Shown here: positions 10,380-22,179 of the stretch, piece after piece
How the letters are laid out: each line of letters begins with the position of its first letter
Position numbering within the stretch: position 1 is the first letter of the stretch
Origin: Moniliophthora roreri
Taxonomy: Eukaryota > Basidiomycota > Agaricomycetes > Agaricales > Marasmiaceae
Length of the DNA stretch: 64,000 bases
Assembly: GCA_001466705.2 (NCBI GenBank)
Contig: LATX02000214.1
Span: 1 to 64,000 of the forward strand
Reading direction: 5' to 3'
The notes under the pieces: model-generated
What the model saw: only the letters and a program-made list of their open reading frames with translations
Told to the model about the DNA's origin: nothing
Database searches by the model: none
Position numbers and translations under genes: made by a program

Positions 10380-13300
10380 GTGAGGAGCTAAACTAGCAGC
10401 AAATTCATCAGCATTGTTGGTCTCAAGTACATGATCTTCCATGTTGAGCATCATATCCAGTTGCTCAGCTAACTCCAAAGTCCAGTTCAAGTGCTTGGTG
10501 AAATTCAATGGCCTATTCTTCTTAATATTGTTCTTGAGTATCTGTAATGCCTCCATGAGCTCATTTCCCAAGGTTGTCTGAAGGTAAGTCTTGGTGTGAC
10601 GTGATGACGAGAACAGCCACTCGCAAGAGACTGAAGTACCTTGTGCTGGGAGGAGGTCAACAGCCAGCACAAAAAGGGTTGGGTACCTGGTCCAGTTAGC
10701 CTAGAGGCAAATGAGATCAGAAGGCATGAAGGGAAAGATAAATGACATACCTCCCAGTATTTTAGTAACCCATTCTTGCCCTCTGGTACCACTGACCCAT
10801 CCTTGAGATAGTCTGCAACTTCAGATTCCACACTGCCTGCACTGTGGGACCGTTCTTAACCAAGCCCAAGCACATCTGTCACCCAATCATCATCCTGTTC
10901 TAAGGTAGACCTTGCTGGTCACGGTGCATTCTCAGATTGCTGTAGTGTATTCCTGGATTGCTGCAGTGCAGAGGTCATGGAGTGCCAAATTTGAAGCTAT
11001 CATGCAATAAAAATTAGCAACAATATTAATAGTGCATATCATGGCTTACCTTGTCATAGAGAGTCTGGAGGATTTCCCTTTTACACTCTGGAATCCTTCT
11101 GTCAATCCACCTCATCTTCATATCAGGGTTTATAACTAGATGTCGGTGGATAAGCTATTATCTGAGCACAAGTAAAAGTAGACTCGCTCATAGATAGGAA
11201 GTATGCAGGCACATCACTGATCTTGTTGAGGTAGTCTGTTAGCTTGTCGATCCCCTCTTAAATGATTTTGGCAAGTTCAGGATGCTTGACTTGGAGCTCT
11301 TCCCATTTGTTGATCACAGCATGAAATGATGGTATGGCATATGCAAGACAAGGAGTTTCCTCCTTTGAGAGTACATGCTGGAATGCGTGTGGGGCCTGTA
11401 ATTGTGTCAGCTGGAACAAACCCAAAAAGAGAATCACATACCCTCAGAATTGGCTCACATGTTTCCAGTGCCTTCCATTTATACTTGATCAATATGTGTG
11501 GACTAACATCCACCCTATATTGAGGATCAAATCAGAATTCCTCAAGTTGCTATCACTACATACAAGGTGTTCTTTGAACATGGTTTTCTGATTGAGAAAA
11601 CACTTAATCTTCTTGCAAAGAGAATTTTTATAAAACCATATATAAATTCTAAATTTCAATTATGTCCTCTTAACAAGAATATGCCTGGAGAATACTAAAT
11701 TTTCAGCAGCAAAAGATATGGAATTTTCAAATTCTGAGAATTAATAGATAATACAATATATTAGAATAATTTCTATACTGAGAAAACATTAAATTTTCTC
11801 TGGTTGAAAATCCTCAGAAAATGCTGATAAGATAAGATAAAAATTCCACATTTTCTATTGTGGGAAAGTCAGAGAAAACACTAGGAAAACACTAGGAAAA
11901 TAGTAGGAAAATCATGTGAAAACACTATATTTTAAAGCAGTTTTTAGATAGTTTTCATATAGTTTTCCTTTTGTATTTAACATGTTTCCTTTGATATAAA
12001 ATTCAAAATCTTATATTTATTTTCTAAATGTTTTCTCACTATTTTATAAGGCAGAAAATTTAGTATATTTGTAATTAGAAAATTAAAGGATAATTCTATA
12101 ATTTCATTATCATAAAATAATAAAAAAACACAGACTCTTCTGGAAATTAAAATCCAGAGTATGCTTGCTGTTTTCAATATGTGATGACAACTTGAAACTA
12201 ATAGAATTTTCTGAGTGTTGTCTGGAAGCAAATATATAGCAGTATTCTGAGTGTATTTCCTTTGTATTAATAGCATAAAAAGAACACCTCGTATGTAGTG
12301 TATAAGGCATTAATTAGCATATAACTGAAAACATGAAGGATCTCAACACTAACTGGTTGAAGTTCAAGGGCTTGGGATACCATATTATGTGCTGAGGACC
12401 ACCGGTTGGGTATGTCTCTTACAAGTGCTAGCAGGTTCCCACTGTGAGCAGTCTTGACAATGTTCTCAAAGGTGATTCACCTCTGACTAGATGCTCTACA
12501 CTATGAAACCTCATGTTGGTATGTTTCGTAACATGTAGGCAAAAGTGACTTACTTTGCACACCATGCTACGTGTCTAGGTCAGAAGATGATCATCATGGT
12601 CTGCCAGTAGGGTTTTACTGTCTTTGCTCATGTAGATCTGCACCAAATCTGTCAAATCCATCTTGGCAAGGATTGCCATGATGGCTAAATGAAGAATATG
12701 TGCAAAGCACCTGTGAGTGCTGTTAGTATCTGGATGTTAACAATGATAAATCATCTTACCGAAGGTGATTTTTATACTCATCAAAATCCACACCCAGGGC
12801 CTTGAGATGTCTTTCAATCTGCATAAGCATAACATCATTGTTTGTCACATTATCACAGGTTATCCAGCTGACCTGAAGCAGATGTTAGTACAATGTCAAA
12901 ATGAGAATGAAAATAACCACACATACTTTCTTGAGAATCCCTACATGGTTTAGCAAATATAGAAAGGCTTCTGTGAGGTGTGCTCCAGTATGGGATACTG
13001 GTACTTTGTGGAATGCTATAACTTCAGCATGAGACTTGAGGATACTCCTCGACTCTACTTCTTTGGAAGTTCTCTCAGTGATGACAACCTCCTGGATCCA
13101 GTGAGCGGTAATGGCCATGAATGGGTACAGGTTGCAGTCTGTCCATCCATCACAGGTAAATGATACCTTTCTGAGAGCTTTCTAGTCAAGGATCAGCTGC
13201 AAAATATAATCACAAAGTATATGAACTCACTATCAGATCTTTGTATACTAGGTTCATTTCAGTATGCCACATCTGTATTATCATGTTCCTTAAGGTTGTA

Positions 13301-14823
13301 CAGCCCAGAATGTTGCTCCTGTCGATGTCATGCCTCAGATAGAGAAGAAGGCAGATCAAGCATTTGGATTCAACAAAGCTAATGGACTGAATTACAATTG
13401 TAAGCAGGGTATCACAGAAATGTAATGTGGACTTACCAAGTCGTTGGCAACAACCAGCTCCATCAACATATGTGCCATACCCTCCACCAAGAAGGCCTCA
13501 AACTTGGTAAGAGTAAGTGGTGCTGGTATGGAGTTTTTTTTGCAGTAAGCCTCCACATCAGCAATGACTGTCTTTGCATTGATTATGATACTAAGAGTGT
13601 CGCAACGTGCAATCCACTCTGGTAAATGAGCCCTCTTGAGATGCTTTCTCCAGTTCGTTATGCCAGTGTCTTTGCCATACCATTGAACTGGACATTCATC
13701 TGGATGATTGGATGCTTCCCTTATCCTATTGAATTTTCAGCTACAGAAACGACAATACTTGGAGTGAAAAGAACTTACTCAAGGCATATACAACAGTACT
13801 ATCTGTCTCCAATGCACATGAAGAAAGTATGGACATCATTGGAATGCTTTTCATGCTTGTGTGTCATTCCAGTGCCTGCTGTTCCCCTTGGAGGGGTAGA
13901 AGTGAAATCAATGTGTCTCTCTAGGGCTGCAGCAAAGCTGCAAGAATCCTTTTTCTTCTTCTTTGGCTTGTTGTGTCAAGGAGTATGTCTACCTTCTGCA
14001 GGTCCTGCAACCTGAACCACAGGTGCTATGAGTTGATCAGCATACGGTATTTAGTCTGGGTCAGCAGAAGCACTTACCTCTTCACACTGGTGTTGGTGTG
14101 GCCTCTCCTGTGCTAGGTCCATCGTTGTTGTCATCATCACTGCAGTGGCTGAAATTGAAGTCTTCCCTGGGAGAATCCATTGTGAAGCATACATTACTCT
14201 GTTCTCGACTTTGGCTGCCTGGTCTGCAAAGAACAGGTGCTAGTGGTGTTGATTGGTCAATAAAAAGATTGTCATTGGTGTTGTTTTCGTTATCGTCCTC
14301 ATCATCTGACAAAGAAGTTAGTGACAATTTGGAAATCATAGCAAAGCAACTTACAAAGTGGAAGAGGATGAGTAGACTGTTGCCCACATGATGATTCACT
14401 GATCTGAGTCTGTTGTGAGGGAGCACAACATTTTCTGGGAGGTGGTGCTGCAACTCCCGCAACTAGGTGAGGAACTGGTGGTTGACTTGGTGTGGTTGGA
14501 TGCATTGAGGCATGAGTAGGACAAGATGGTGATTGTGATTGCGATTGACTCTGAGAATGACGAACAGGCCTTTGGGTAGGCTCTGGGCTATCTGCTTGAG
14601 GATGAGATGGTGATTGTGATTGCGATTGACTCCAAGTTGAACAATGGATAGGCCTTTGGGTAGGCTCTGGGCTATCTGCTTGCAATGGCACTGATGACCA
14701 TTAGTAAATAGGAAATAGGGGTGTGGAACATGGGCAAACACTTACCAGGCAAAGAGGTTGCATCTTGCTCTGCCTGGTGCACTTTGGTGCTGCTTTTTTT
14801 GCAGCCACCTTTTTTCTTGGTCA
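10380..14823 (-). pseudogene. hAT transposase (broken by MITE, frameshifts and stops)
   Basis: Would cut and paste the surrounding hAT element. On the minus strand the likely start is MTKKKGGCKKSSTK at 14823, followed by a Ser/Pro/Gln-rich low-complexity region (14300-14690) with two plausible introns. The RNase H-like core shows MAITAHWIQEV (about 13118) and ITCDNVTNNDVMLMQIERHL (about 12850). The C-terminal dimerisation domain is DLLPAQGTSVSCEWLFSSSR through NIKKNRPLNFTKHL (about 10660-10490), a strong hAT hallmark. A 747-bp MITE at 11554-12300 interrupts the gene, and further stops occur between 13.2 and 14.0 kb where a BED-type zinc finger would be expected. It cannot make a full protein as it stands. 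Confidence 0.85.
11554..12300. mobile_element. MITE 'C', 747 bp, AT-rich
   Basis: The ends CACTACATACAAGGTGTTC (11554) and its near-perfect inverse (to 12300) form inverted repeats of about 22 bp with one or two mismatches. TAT lies on both sides, so the duplication could be TA or TAT. The interior is very AT-rich with repeated GGAAAACACTA words near 11880-11930. No coding sequence. It sits inside the hAT transposase gene. A second copy, inverted and truncated, lies at 16670-17041. Confidence 0.8.
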
Positions 14824-15434
14824 TGGAGAAGTGAAGAGATAGGGTACTATGAGAATGAAAGCAGGTCTTATACACCACTTCAAGCACAAACACATCAGCG
14901 TGATTTTTGGGGTTTTGACAAATGTACCTACATGACAAGTCAAGAATGCCTAAAGACATGTTTGGAATGGTGAGACAGCATTCTGCTTGAAGTAATGGAC
15001 ATGTTGATACACCTAAAATAGAACCTTGAATGTGAAATAACAGAGAAAGACATGTAAGCTGACATACTGTCAATGCCATATCATGTTCGGGGCTTGAAGA
15101 AGTGTGGATAATCCTGATTGTCGAGAGCTTGTGAAATGATCTGTTCAATAAATGTACCTCAATCAGCTTCTTGCGATCTTCGATGTGTGAAATGTATCCC
15201 ACTTGTGTTTGATTGCCAGTTATGAAAGAGGTCGTTGGTTTCTAAACAGGTAAGATATCATGATGAGAAACATGCCATACACAAAAGTAGAATGATAATG
15301 CATATGATACAGATGGACAGAACGGAAATGACATACACACCCCACAAACAATGACCAAACACCATACATCCTGATTCCCGATGAAAAGCAGTCCCATAAG
15401 CGATGACATCTCCTCTTGAACATGTCCATGGCAT

Positions 15435-15530
15435 ATGGATGACTACAAGTCATCTCATATGCAATCAGACATTGCCAGACGACTACAAGTCATTGGTAAT
15501 CTTAAAGGGAGTGGCTACAAGCTAGCTTGA
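15435..15530 (+). repeat. CTACAAGTCAT motif cluster, left
   Basis: Three spaced copies of a GACTACAAGTCAT-like word (about 15443, 15481 and 15513). The same word recurs at 16556-16640, about 1.1 kb away and again between the two divergent hAT genes. Spacing and position suggest protein-binding sites or ends of a decayed insertion. Confidence 0.5.
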
Positions 15531-16555
15531 TGTAAATGCTGTGAGGATATTGAACCTCTTTCATTTCAACAAACTCTTTACAATGGCTGTGGCAAGGATG
15601 ACATGATCACAGCTGAATGTTCAATAGCGCAGTAAGCTTTGTAAGGATGAATTAGCTTCCTAAAGCTAAGAAAGAAAGCCGACAGTGGACACACCTTGGG
15701 AGACATCAGCTAGTCGAAACGGATCAGTCTTCAGGTAACAACAACCGACAACTACTGCTCGACCACAATTACCCAAAATCGACTACAGCGCCTGAGAACC
15801 ACACGAGAAGCTGACATTTGATGTAAGCTAAGAAATGTAAGTATGATTGACTGAAGTAGTCATGGATTGTGAATGTACATGGCTGATACCAAAAGCAATG
15901 ACCACTATACCATCTCTAGTGCATACCAGCACAACAAGAACAGAGCTAACTGAAACTGGCGTTGTCCTAGTCATCGCAAGTCTTTAGACCTTCTTTTCAT
16001 GGAGGTCAAGTCGTTGAGTCTGCAACAAACTCATTAATAATGAAGACATGAGAGGCAAGAGAATGACGTACTGATCCTGGGATTTCAAATGACACTCCTG
16101 CAAGGTGTACCCAAAACATAGGCCAGGCACTGATAATCCCTTGTGAGTTCAAGGGGACCAGCACTGACACTGCACATAGCACAACACTCAGTGTTCTGAG
16201 AGGTAAGCCTTCACCACTAGGGTTTGTGGGTCAAGGAAACTGAGGGCCAGGCTCTGTGAACGACCAACTAGCTCATCGTCATTGCTGCTAGCCGAAGTAT
16301 GATGAGTAGCAGGCATGCTCTTGTTGCCAGCAGGACAAGCAAAGCTGGGATTACTAGGAGAAGGACCAGTAGCCATATCCAGTGAAGGATTGACTGACAG
16401 AGTGTAAGTGATTGATTTCCATTTGTCAACAGCACCAACTGCCTTTGAAGGTGTGCTGGCGTCACCCAGTGAGTGTTTCTTTGACGATGTTATTGGAGGT
16501 GATGGAATTGATGATCAAACTGCCACATATGCCTGCTCTTATATGCCATAATCCC

Positions 16556-16640
16556 ATGACTACAAGTTAAGGGAGGACGACCTCTCCAGACAACTACAAG
16601 TTGTCATGGAACATCTGAGCAGCTACAAGCCAACCCAAAT
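16556..16640 (+). repeat. CTACAAG motif cluster, right
   Basis: Three copies of the CTACAAG word, two in the contexts CCATGACTACAAGTTA and CCAGACAACTACAAGTTGTC. The latter resembles CCAGACGACTACAAGTCAT in the left cluster. Confidence 0.5.
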
Positions 16641-16669
16641 GGTGAGTAGGGACAATGTTTCGCAAGTGG

Positions 16670-17041
16670 TACCGTTTTCACATGATTTTTCTACTATTTT
16701 CCTAGTGTTTTCCTAGTGTTTTCTCTGACTTTCCCACAACAGAAAATGTGGAATTTTTATCTTATCTTATCAGCATTTTCTGAGGATTTTCAACCAGAGA
16801 AAATTTAATGTTTTCTCAGTATGGAAATTATTCTAATATATTGTATTATCTATTAATTCTCAGAAGTTGAAAATTCTATATCTTTTGCTGCTGAAAATTT
16901 AGTATTCTCCAGGCATATTCTTGTTGAGAGGACACAATTGAAATTTAGAATTTATATATGGTTTTATAAAAATTCTCTTTGCAAGAAGATTAAGTGTTTT
17001 CTCAATTAGAAAACCATGTTAAAAGAACACCTTGTATGTAG
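16670..17041. mobile_element. Truncated, inverted copy of MITE 'C'
   Basis: Matches the left half of the 11554-12300 MITE in reverse complement. The terminal repeat (CACCTTGTATGTAGTG) is present at 17041. The other half is missing from about 16670 on. It sits just upstream of the plus-strand gene in the hAT. Confidence 0.75.
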
Positions 17042-17049
17042 TGTCTTGT

Positions 17050-18590
17050 GAGCTCTTTTTATATTTCCAGAGATGGTATCTTGAGCTTCTCGCTGCACTC
17101 GATTGGGTGGAGATATACCAACCATTGATGGAAAATCAGGAGAAGAAGAAGACCACTGCTACTGTGAAGGTGATGGGTGCCTTCCTTTTTGACGCCAAGG
17201 ATTGCAAGCTGTTTTTTACAGCAGGTCTGCCCTTCTGGTTCATCAGACCAGTGGCATATCATCACACTACTCATATAGATACAGCGGTGATCCCACTCAC
17301 CCCAGAAAACCAGTCAATTGAGTCTTGAGACTTTAATAACTACCCATGCAAAGTCATTTTCTCTGGTGCAGGTAGTGACTAAGCCAAAGCTCATGCTATC
17401 GAGAGTTATGGCCAGTCACTTGTTGCTTTCGCTAATTCCTTTGCTGTTCCAACTTTGGTGGATGACGCAGGACTGTCCAATTCCTCCACAAATACGTTGT
17501 TGGTTTCCAGTACTGTTTCTTGGCCTAAACATCAAAAGGCGAACAAGCATTCTACACCATGTAAGTCTTGTAATTGCAAGTCTCATGTTTAGAATAAATA
17601 ACCCAGAGTTCTATAGATTCAAAGTCTAAACCAAGTGTGGCTGCCAAAGCTGAGCAAGACAAATTTGCAGAAATTAATAGCTCATATTCACCTGCTGTGC
17701 CGGATGTTTGGGTCCAAGCTGTAGCAGGCATCGATCAGTCAAAGAAACTAGAAAATGTCATCAATAGTGGTTATGCCTTTCCAGAACCGGTATTGATTCT
17801 TTATGCTGGGCTCATGTCAATAGATAGGATGCTGCAGTACATTAAGAAATAGCTGTGCCTACGTGCCGTCCTCATCTTTCAACACCAACTGCCTTTCCTT
17901 TCACCAACTGCTCCTACTGCCTTGTATGGTGCCTGGTCACCCAGACAATGGTGAACACTTCTTGCATTGTATGACAAATCTAGAGGCTCTGGTTTCCGAC
18001 AGGCTTGTGAGAGGAAAGAAGTCAGCGATTTGCTGGCTGAAACCCTTGAGTTCCTCGACATTGATATTGACAAGGCCATCACCAATGTTGAGGAACATTA
18101 TTTCACCTGGCAGGGAAAACAGCATAGTATCGGACTGTTATCAGAGCCTGGTGTCTTGAAGCCCATAGTGTGGGAATTGTTCAAGCTTAACTTTTGATTC
18201 AAGTTCCATGCTCTGGACAGCAAGCTTGGCTGAAGCTCTGTCCAGACCAATGTTCACAACCTCACCTCCTTCGATGTATTAGTTCAGGACTGTTTTCTGG
18301 GAATTTCTGGAATCTGGAACCTGATGCAAATTGACTGGGAGAAGGCACATAATGGTTTAGCAGCTTCAGATCTTTGAGAACGTGCAGTGTTCATTCTCAA
18401 GATGTGCAATATTATAAAGCAATGGCCAAAGGCAGTGTCAATACCTGCTCTACAATTCCTAAAGACAACCATTGATGAGCACAGTGATGCTGAGCTGAAG
18501 GAAATGGAGTCAGCTGTCACTCAGTTCTACTGTCAAGCATTCTTTGAGACTTTTGGGTGGCCACCAGTTATACCTCATTGATTGGACTAG
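17050..18590 (+). pseudogene. Basidiomycete-specific conserved protein carried in the hAT (broken)
   Basis: Function unknown. Plus-strand fragments resemble a protein recurrent in Agaricomycete genomes: YLELLAALDWVEIYQPLMEN (about 17090), VMGAFLFDAKDCKLFFTAGL then PFWFIRP (about 17170), FAEINSSYSPAVPDVW and SGYAFPEPVLILYAG (about 17660-17810), EILDIDIDKA-like text near 18060, and PIVWELFKLNF (about 18170). It ends VTQFYCQAFFETFGWPPVIP (about 18570). These lie in different frames separated by stops, so the copy is dead or has introns I cannot place. It points away from the transposase and lies inside the element's inverted repeats, so it travelled with the hAT. Family recognition is from memory of similar hypothetical proteins and is moderately sure. 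Confidence 0.5.
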
Positions 18591-18817
18591 CTATTGGTAT
18601 GTGAAGTGGTTTTGGATTGATGAATATGATCTAACCATGCTATCTAGTTCTTTACTGTTGTTTCAATTCTTGTTATTATCATTACAGACATCAAATTGTA
18701 CTTGCAAAAAATGTAACTACTATTTCATTGAACAATAATTACATTTAGGACTTGATCATAGATGTATGTGTCCTTGTGAGTCTTGTTCGAATCGATCTGA
18801 ATTGGGGGATTGAGAAC

Positions 18818-18935
18818 TTAATGGCTAAGCCATGGCTTAGCCACTCAGAGCCAACCAGGAGCAGCTCCAGCTAATGGCTCAATCCAAGCTGTTAACAGGA
18901 GCCGCTCCTGGCAGCTTGGCTCCAGAGCCACTGAG
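18818..18935. repeat. Right subterminal GGCTC/GAGCC repeats of the hAT
   Basis: GGCTTAGCC, GAGCC, GGAGC and GGCTC words packed into about 120 bp. In reverse complement the block resembles the left subterminal cluster at 10187-10290. Family A DNA follows directly, separating this block from the terminal repeat at 22157-22171. Confidence 0.65.
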
Positions 18936-18940
18936 CCAAT

Positions 18941-20431
18941 AATATGTCGAACCTAGAAAAGACCCACTTTTATTCATTTTACACTATTTCTGAATTGGAA
19001 CACTTTAATATGACACGAGATAATGGGTAATAAGGACTAGAGTGAGCCCAGTCTGCTAGTCATTGCCTTAGAGAAGTGGTGGTACCTTAGAAAGTATGAA
19101 GAGCTATATGATACGCTATACAGAGGTGTCTAAGCTGTACTTTCTAACCTATCTAAGTATCAGATCCAAAGCAGATCACTCCTGAAACCTGTAGGGAATC
19201 TAACTATGGCCCAATGAACACATTGGCTAGTTAACCAAGCTCTCAAAAGTGCTATCAATGGGATTTTAACTTCTACTTTACTTTTCTATGACATCTGCAA
19301 AGTGCAAGCTGCAGTCAAACAGTACAGAGGTACTTAGAGGAGACATCAAAACAGAAAGACAACTTAGAACAGGAACAATCATAGAATGATCCTCCTCCAA
19401 AGTCAATATAGGGATCAGCATCAAAGCAGGCGATCTCTTAATAAAGAATTCACTGGTGGCTAAACAATGTGTGATAAGCAAACTAGGTACAAAGCCTGCT
19501 CGGAAAGACAGAAATCACTTCCGAAGGACATCCACTACCTACAGACAGATACAATGAGACATATGAAGAATATCTAATGTGCAAGAAATCCTAAATAAGA
19601 CCGAGCATGCATTGCCAAAGGAGATCGGAACAATAACAGCATGTTCTGACCTTGGAAAATTTGGCATCTAGGCCACTGCCAATGTGCAGATACTAGAAAA
19701 GGGAAATGCTGTCAAAAGACGGGATGGATACAGCCATCCACTCGTAGATACCCAACTTAGAAAAGAGAAAATACAAATTATAGAGTCTAGAACACCTGGA
19801 GGCATAGATACCCACGCAGATATGGTCGGATACCCTAGTGGCCAGACTCTATGACATCCAAACAATCCCTCTTTTAGTATTTCAGTCACTCATTTGTCAT
19901 TTCCTGAATTATTGGACAATATTTATAATTTTCTGTAGATATATTCCTTGGACTGTATATAAGGACAGCTAGATATTTGTACATACTCAAGTAACTCTGC
20001 CCCCTCTGATTGTGAATACATGACAAGTTTGTTTGGTGTATAAATTTGTGTGCCATTCCAGTTTTGCTTCCTCACTACAGGCCCTGGAGATTGGTCCTGA
20101 GTGACTCCAGAGAGATAGAAATCTGATAACGAACTTGCATCATAAAAGATAAGAGTAACATCTTGAGTGCGTTATAGCACTTTTCTAAGAGAAACTTTAC
20201 ACCAAGAAGGAGCCTTGGGCACTTGGAGTGTGGCCTGTGTGTGTATCAGGTTGTGACACACTTAGAGTCTTAGCAAGGGGTGTGCCTGCACTGAACTCTT
20301 TGTAGAAATTGGTCTAGGACCTTTTCCAGTACACTGTGTGCTGTAGTTATCTTGAAGAAGTCTTGAACTCCATAGGGTCAGACTATATCAGCTATTGAGT
20401 CTTTGTATGGGACTGTAGCTCTTGTGTTTGT
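18941..20431 (+). mobile_element. Family A element, 5' part (ends at N)
   Basis: Starts AATATGTCGAACCTAGAAAAG like the other family A copies and ends at the N at 20432. Positions 18985-20431 recur almost identically at 20433-21879. No long open frame. It carries a TATATAAGG promoter-like box near 19956. Confidence 0.8.
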
Positions 20432-20432
20432 N
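20432..20432. other. Scaffold join with repeated flank (1447-bp offset)
   Basis: A single N. The 1447 bp before it are repeated immediately after it with a handful of mainly transition differences. The left copy lacks the element's 3' end and the right copy lacks its 5' end. This is what two overlapping, unmerged contigs give. Confidence 0.85.
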
Positions 20433-22139
20433 ATTTCTGAATCGGAACACTTTAATATGACATGAGATAATGGGTAATAAGGACTAGAGTGAGCCCAGTC
20501 TGCTAGTCATTGCCTTAGAGAAGTGGTGGTACCTTAGAAAGTATGAAGAGCTATATGATACGCTATACAGAGGTGTCTAAGCTGTACTTTCTAACCTATC
20601 TAAGTATCAGATCCAAAGCAGATCACTCCTGAAACCTGTAGGGAATCTAACTATGGCCCAATGAACACATTGGCTAGTTAACCAAGCTCTCAAAAGTGCT
20701 ATCAATGGGATTTTAACTTCTACTTTACTTTTCTATGACATCTGCAAAGTGCAAGCTGCAGTCAAACAGTACAGAGGTACTTAGAGGAGACATCAAAACA
20801 GAAAGACAACTTAGAACAGGAACAATCATAGAATGATCCTCCTCCAAAGTCAATATAGGGATCAGCATCAAAGCAGGCGATCTCTTAATAAAGAATTCAC
20901 TGGTGGCTAAACAATGTGTGATAAGCAAACTAGGTACAAAGCCTGCTCGGAAAGACAGAAATCACTTCCGAAGGACATCCACTACCTACAGACAGATACA
21001 ATGAGACATATGAAGAATATCTAATGTGCAAGAAATCCTAAATAAGACCGAGCATGCATTGCCAAAGGAGATCGGAACAATAACAGCATGTTCTGACCTT
21101 GGAAAATTTGGCATCTAGGCCACTGCCAATGTGCAGATACTAGAAAAGGGAAATGCTGTCAAAAGACGGGATGGATACAGCCATCCACTCGTAGATACCC
21201 AACTTAGAAAAGAGAAAATACAAATTATAGAGTCTAGAACACCTGGAGGCATAGATACCCACGCAGATATGGTCGGATACCCTAGTGGCCAGACTCTATG
21301 ACATCCAAACAATCCCTCTTTTAGTATTTCAGTCACTCATTTGTCATTTCCTGAATTATTGGACAATATTTATAATTTTCTGTAGATATATTCCTTGGAC
21401 TGTATATAAGGACAGCTAGATATTTGTACATACTCAAGTAACTCTGCCCCCTCTGATTGTGAATACATGACAAGTTTGTTTGGTGTATAAATTTGTGTGC
21501 CATTCCAGTTTTGCTTCCTCACTACAGGCCCTGGAGATTGGTCCTGAGTGACTCCAGAGAGATAGAAATCTGATAACGAACTTGCATCATAAAAGATAAG
21601 AGTAACATCTTGAGTGCGTTATAGCACTTTTCTAAGAGAAACTTTACACCAAGAAGGAGCCTTGGGCACTTGGAGTGTGGCCTGTGTGTGTATCAGGTTG
21701 TGACACACTTAGAGTCTTAGCAAGGGGTGTGCCTGTGCTGAACTCTTTGTAGAAATTGGTCTAGGACCTTTTCCAGTACACTATGTGCTGTAGTTATCTT
21801 GAAGAAGTCTTGAACTCCGTAGGGTCAGACTATATCGGCTATTGAGTCTTTGTACAGGACTGTAGCTCTTGTGTTTGTGCTTTGTGCACCATGTTCTTTG
21901 TGTTTTGTGTGTGTGTTTGTGATATAAAACATTTTAAAACCATATATACTCCTCTGGAGGTGAACACTTTGAAGTAGAACACTTCAATAAGAGAGAATCA
22001 ACCTAGCTAAGAGTTTTGTTGGCATTCTAAGTGCAGTAACTCTAATCACATCGATCCACACTTGCACAACAAACTGAGTTAGACTTTTGGAGGTTATCTT
22101 TTTGGGTAGTTTTCCACTAGTCTTATCTTAGAAAAATTA
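20433..22139 (+). mobile_element. Family A element, 3' part
   Basis: Continues family A to its end TCTTAGAAAAATTA at 22139. CTGAG follows at 22140-22144, and the same CTGAG is at 18931-18935, five bases before the element's left end, so a 5-bp target duplication inside the hAT is plausible. The hAT right inverted repeat follows about 10 bp later. Confidence 0.8.
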
Positions 22140-22179
22140 CTGAGAAGCAAGCCAGACCATTGGCACCTCTAAGTCTGGG

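Larger units (their letters stand above)
14824..16669. other. Central intergenic region of the hAT element
   Basis: Lies between the minus-strand transposase and the plus-strand accessory gene, so it should hold both promoters. No clear gene. A minus-strand frame at 16188-16465 is Ser/Thr/Pro-rich and without recognised motifs. Two clusters of CTACAAG words flank about 1 kb of it. Confidence 0.45.
10162..22171 (-). mobile_element. hAT-superfamily DNA transposon, nested and inactive
   Basis: The ends TAGAGGTGCCAATGG (10162) and its inverse (to 22171) form terminal inverted repeats, flanked by a perfect 8-bp target duplication AGTCTGGG (10154-10161 and 22172-22179), the hAT hallmark. Both ends carry subterminal GGCTC/GAGCC-rich repeats (10187-10290 and 18818-18935). 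Inside are a minus-strand transposase relic (10380-14823) and a divergent plus-strand gene relic (17050-18590). The span includes later insertions: a MITE (11554-12300) and family A DNA (18941-22139), the latter inflated by about 1.45 kb at an N join. Without the A insertion the element is about 8.8 kb, long for hAT. Confidence 0.9.

Noticed and set aside
11880..11930. Repeated GGAAAACACTA words as a CRISPR-like array
   Set aside because: Units are adjacent without unique spacers, within a eukaryotic MITE.
11977..12310. AT-rich open frames of about 100 codons
   Set aside because: They lie wholly inside the MITE, are dominated by Ile/Asn/Lys/Phe, and have no motifs.
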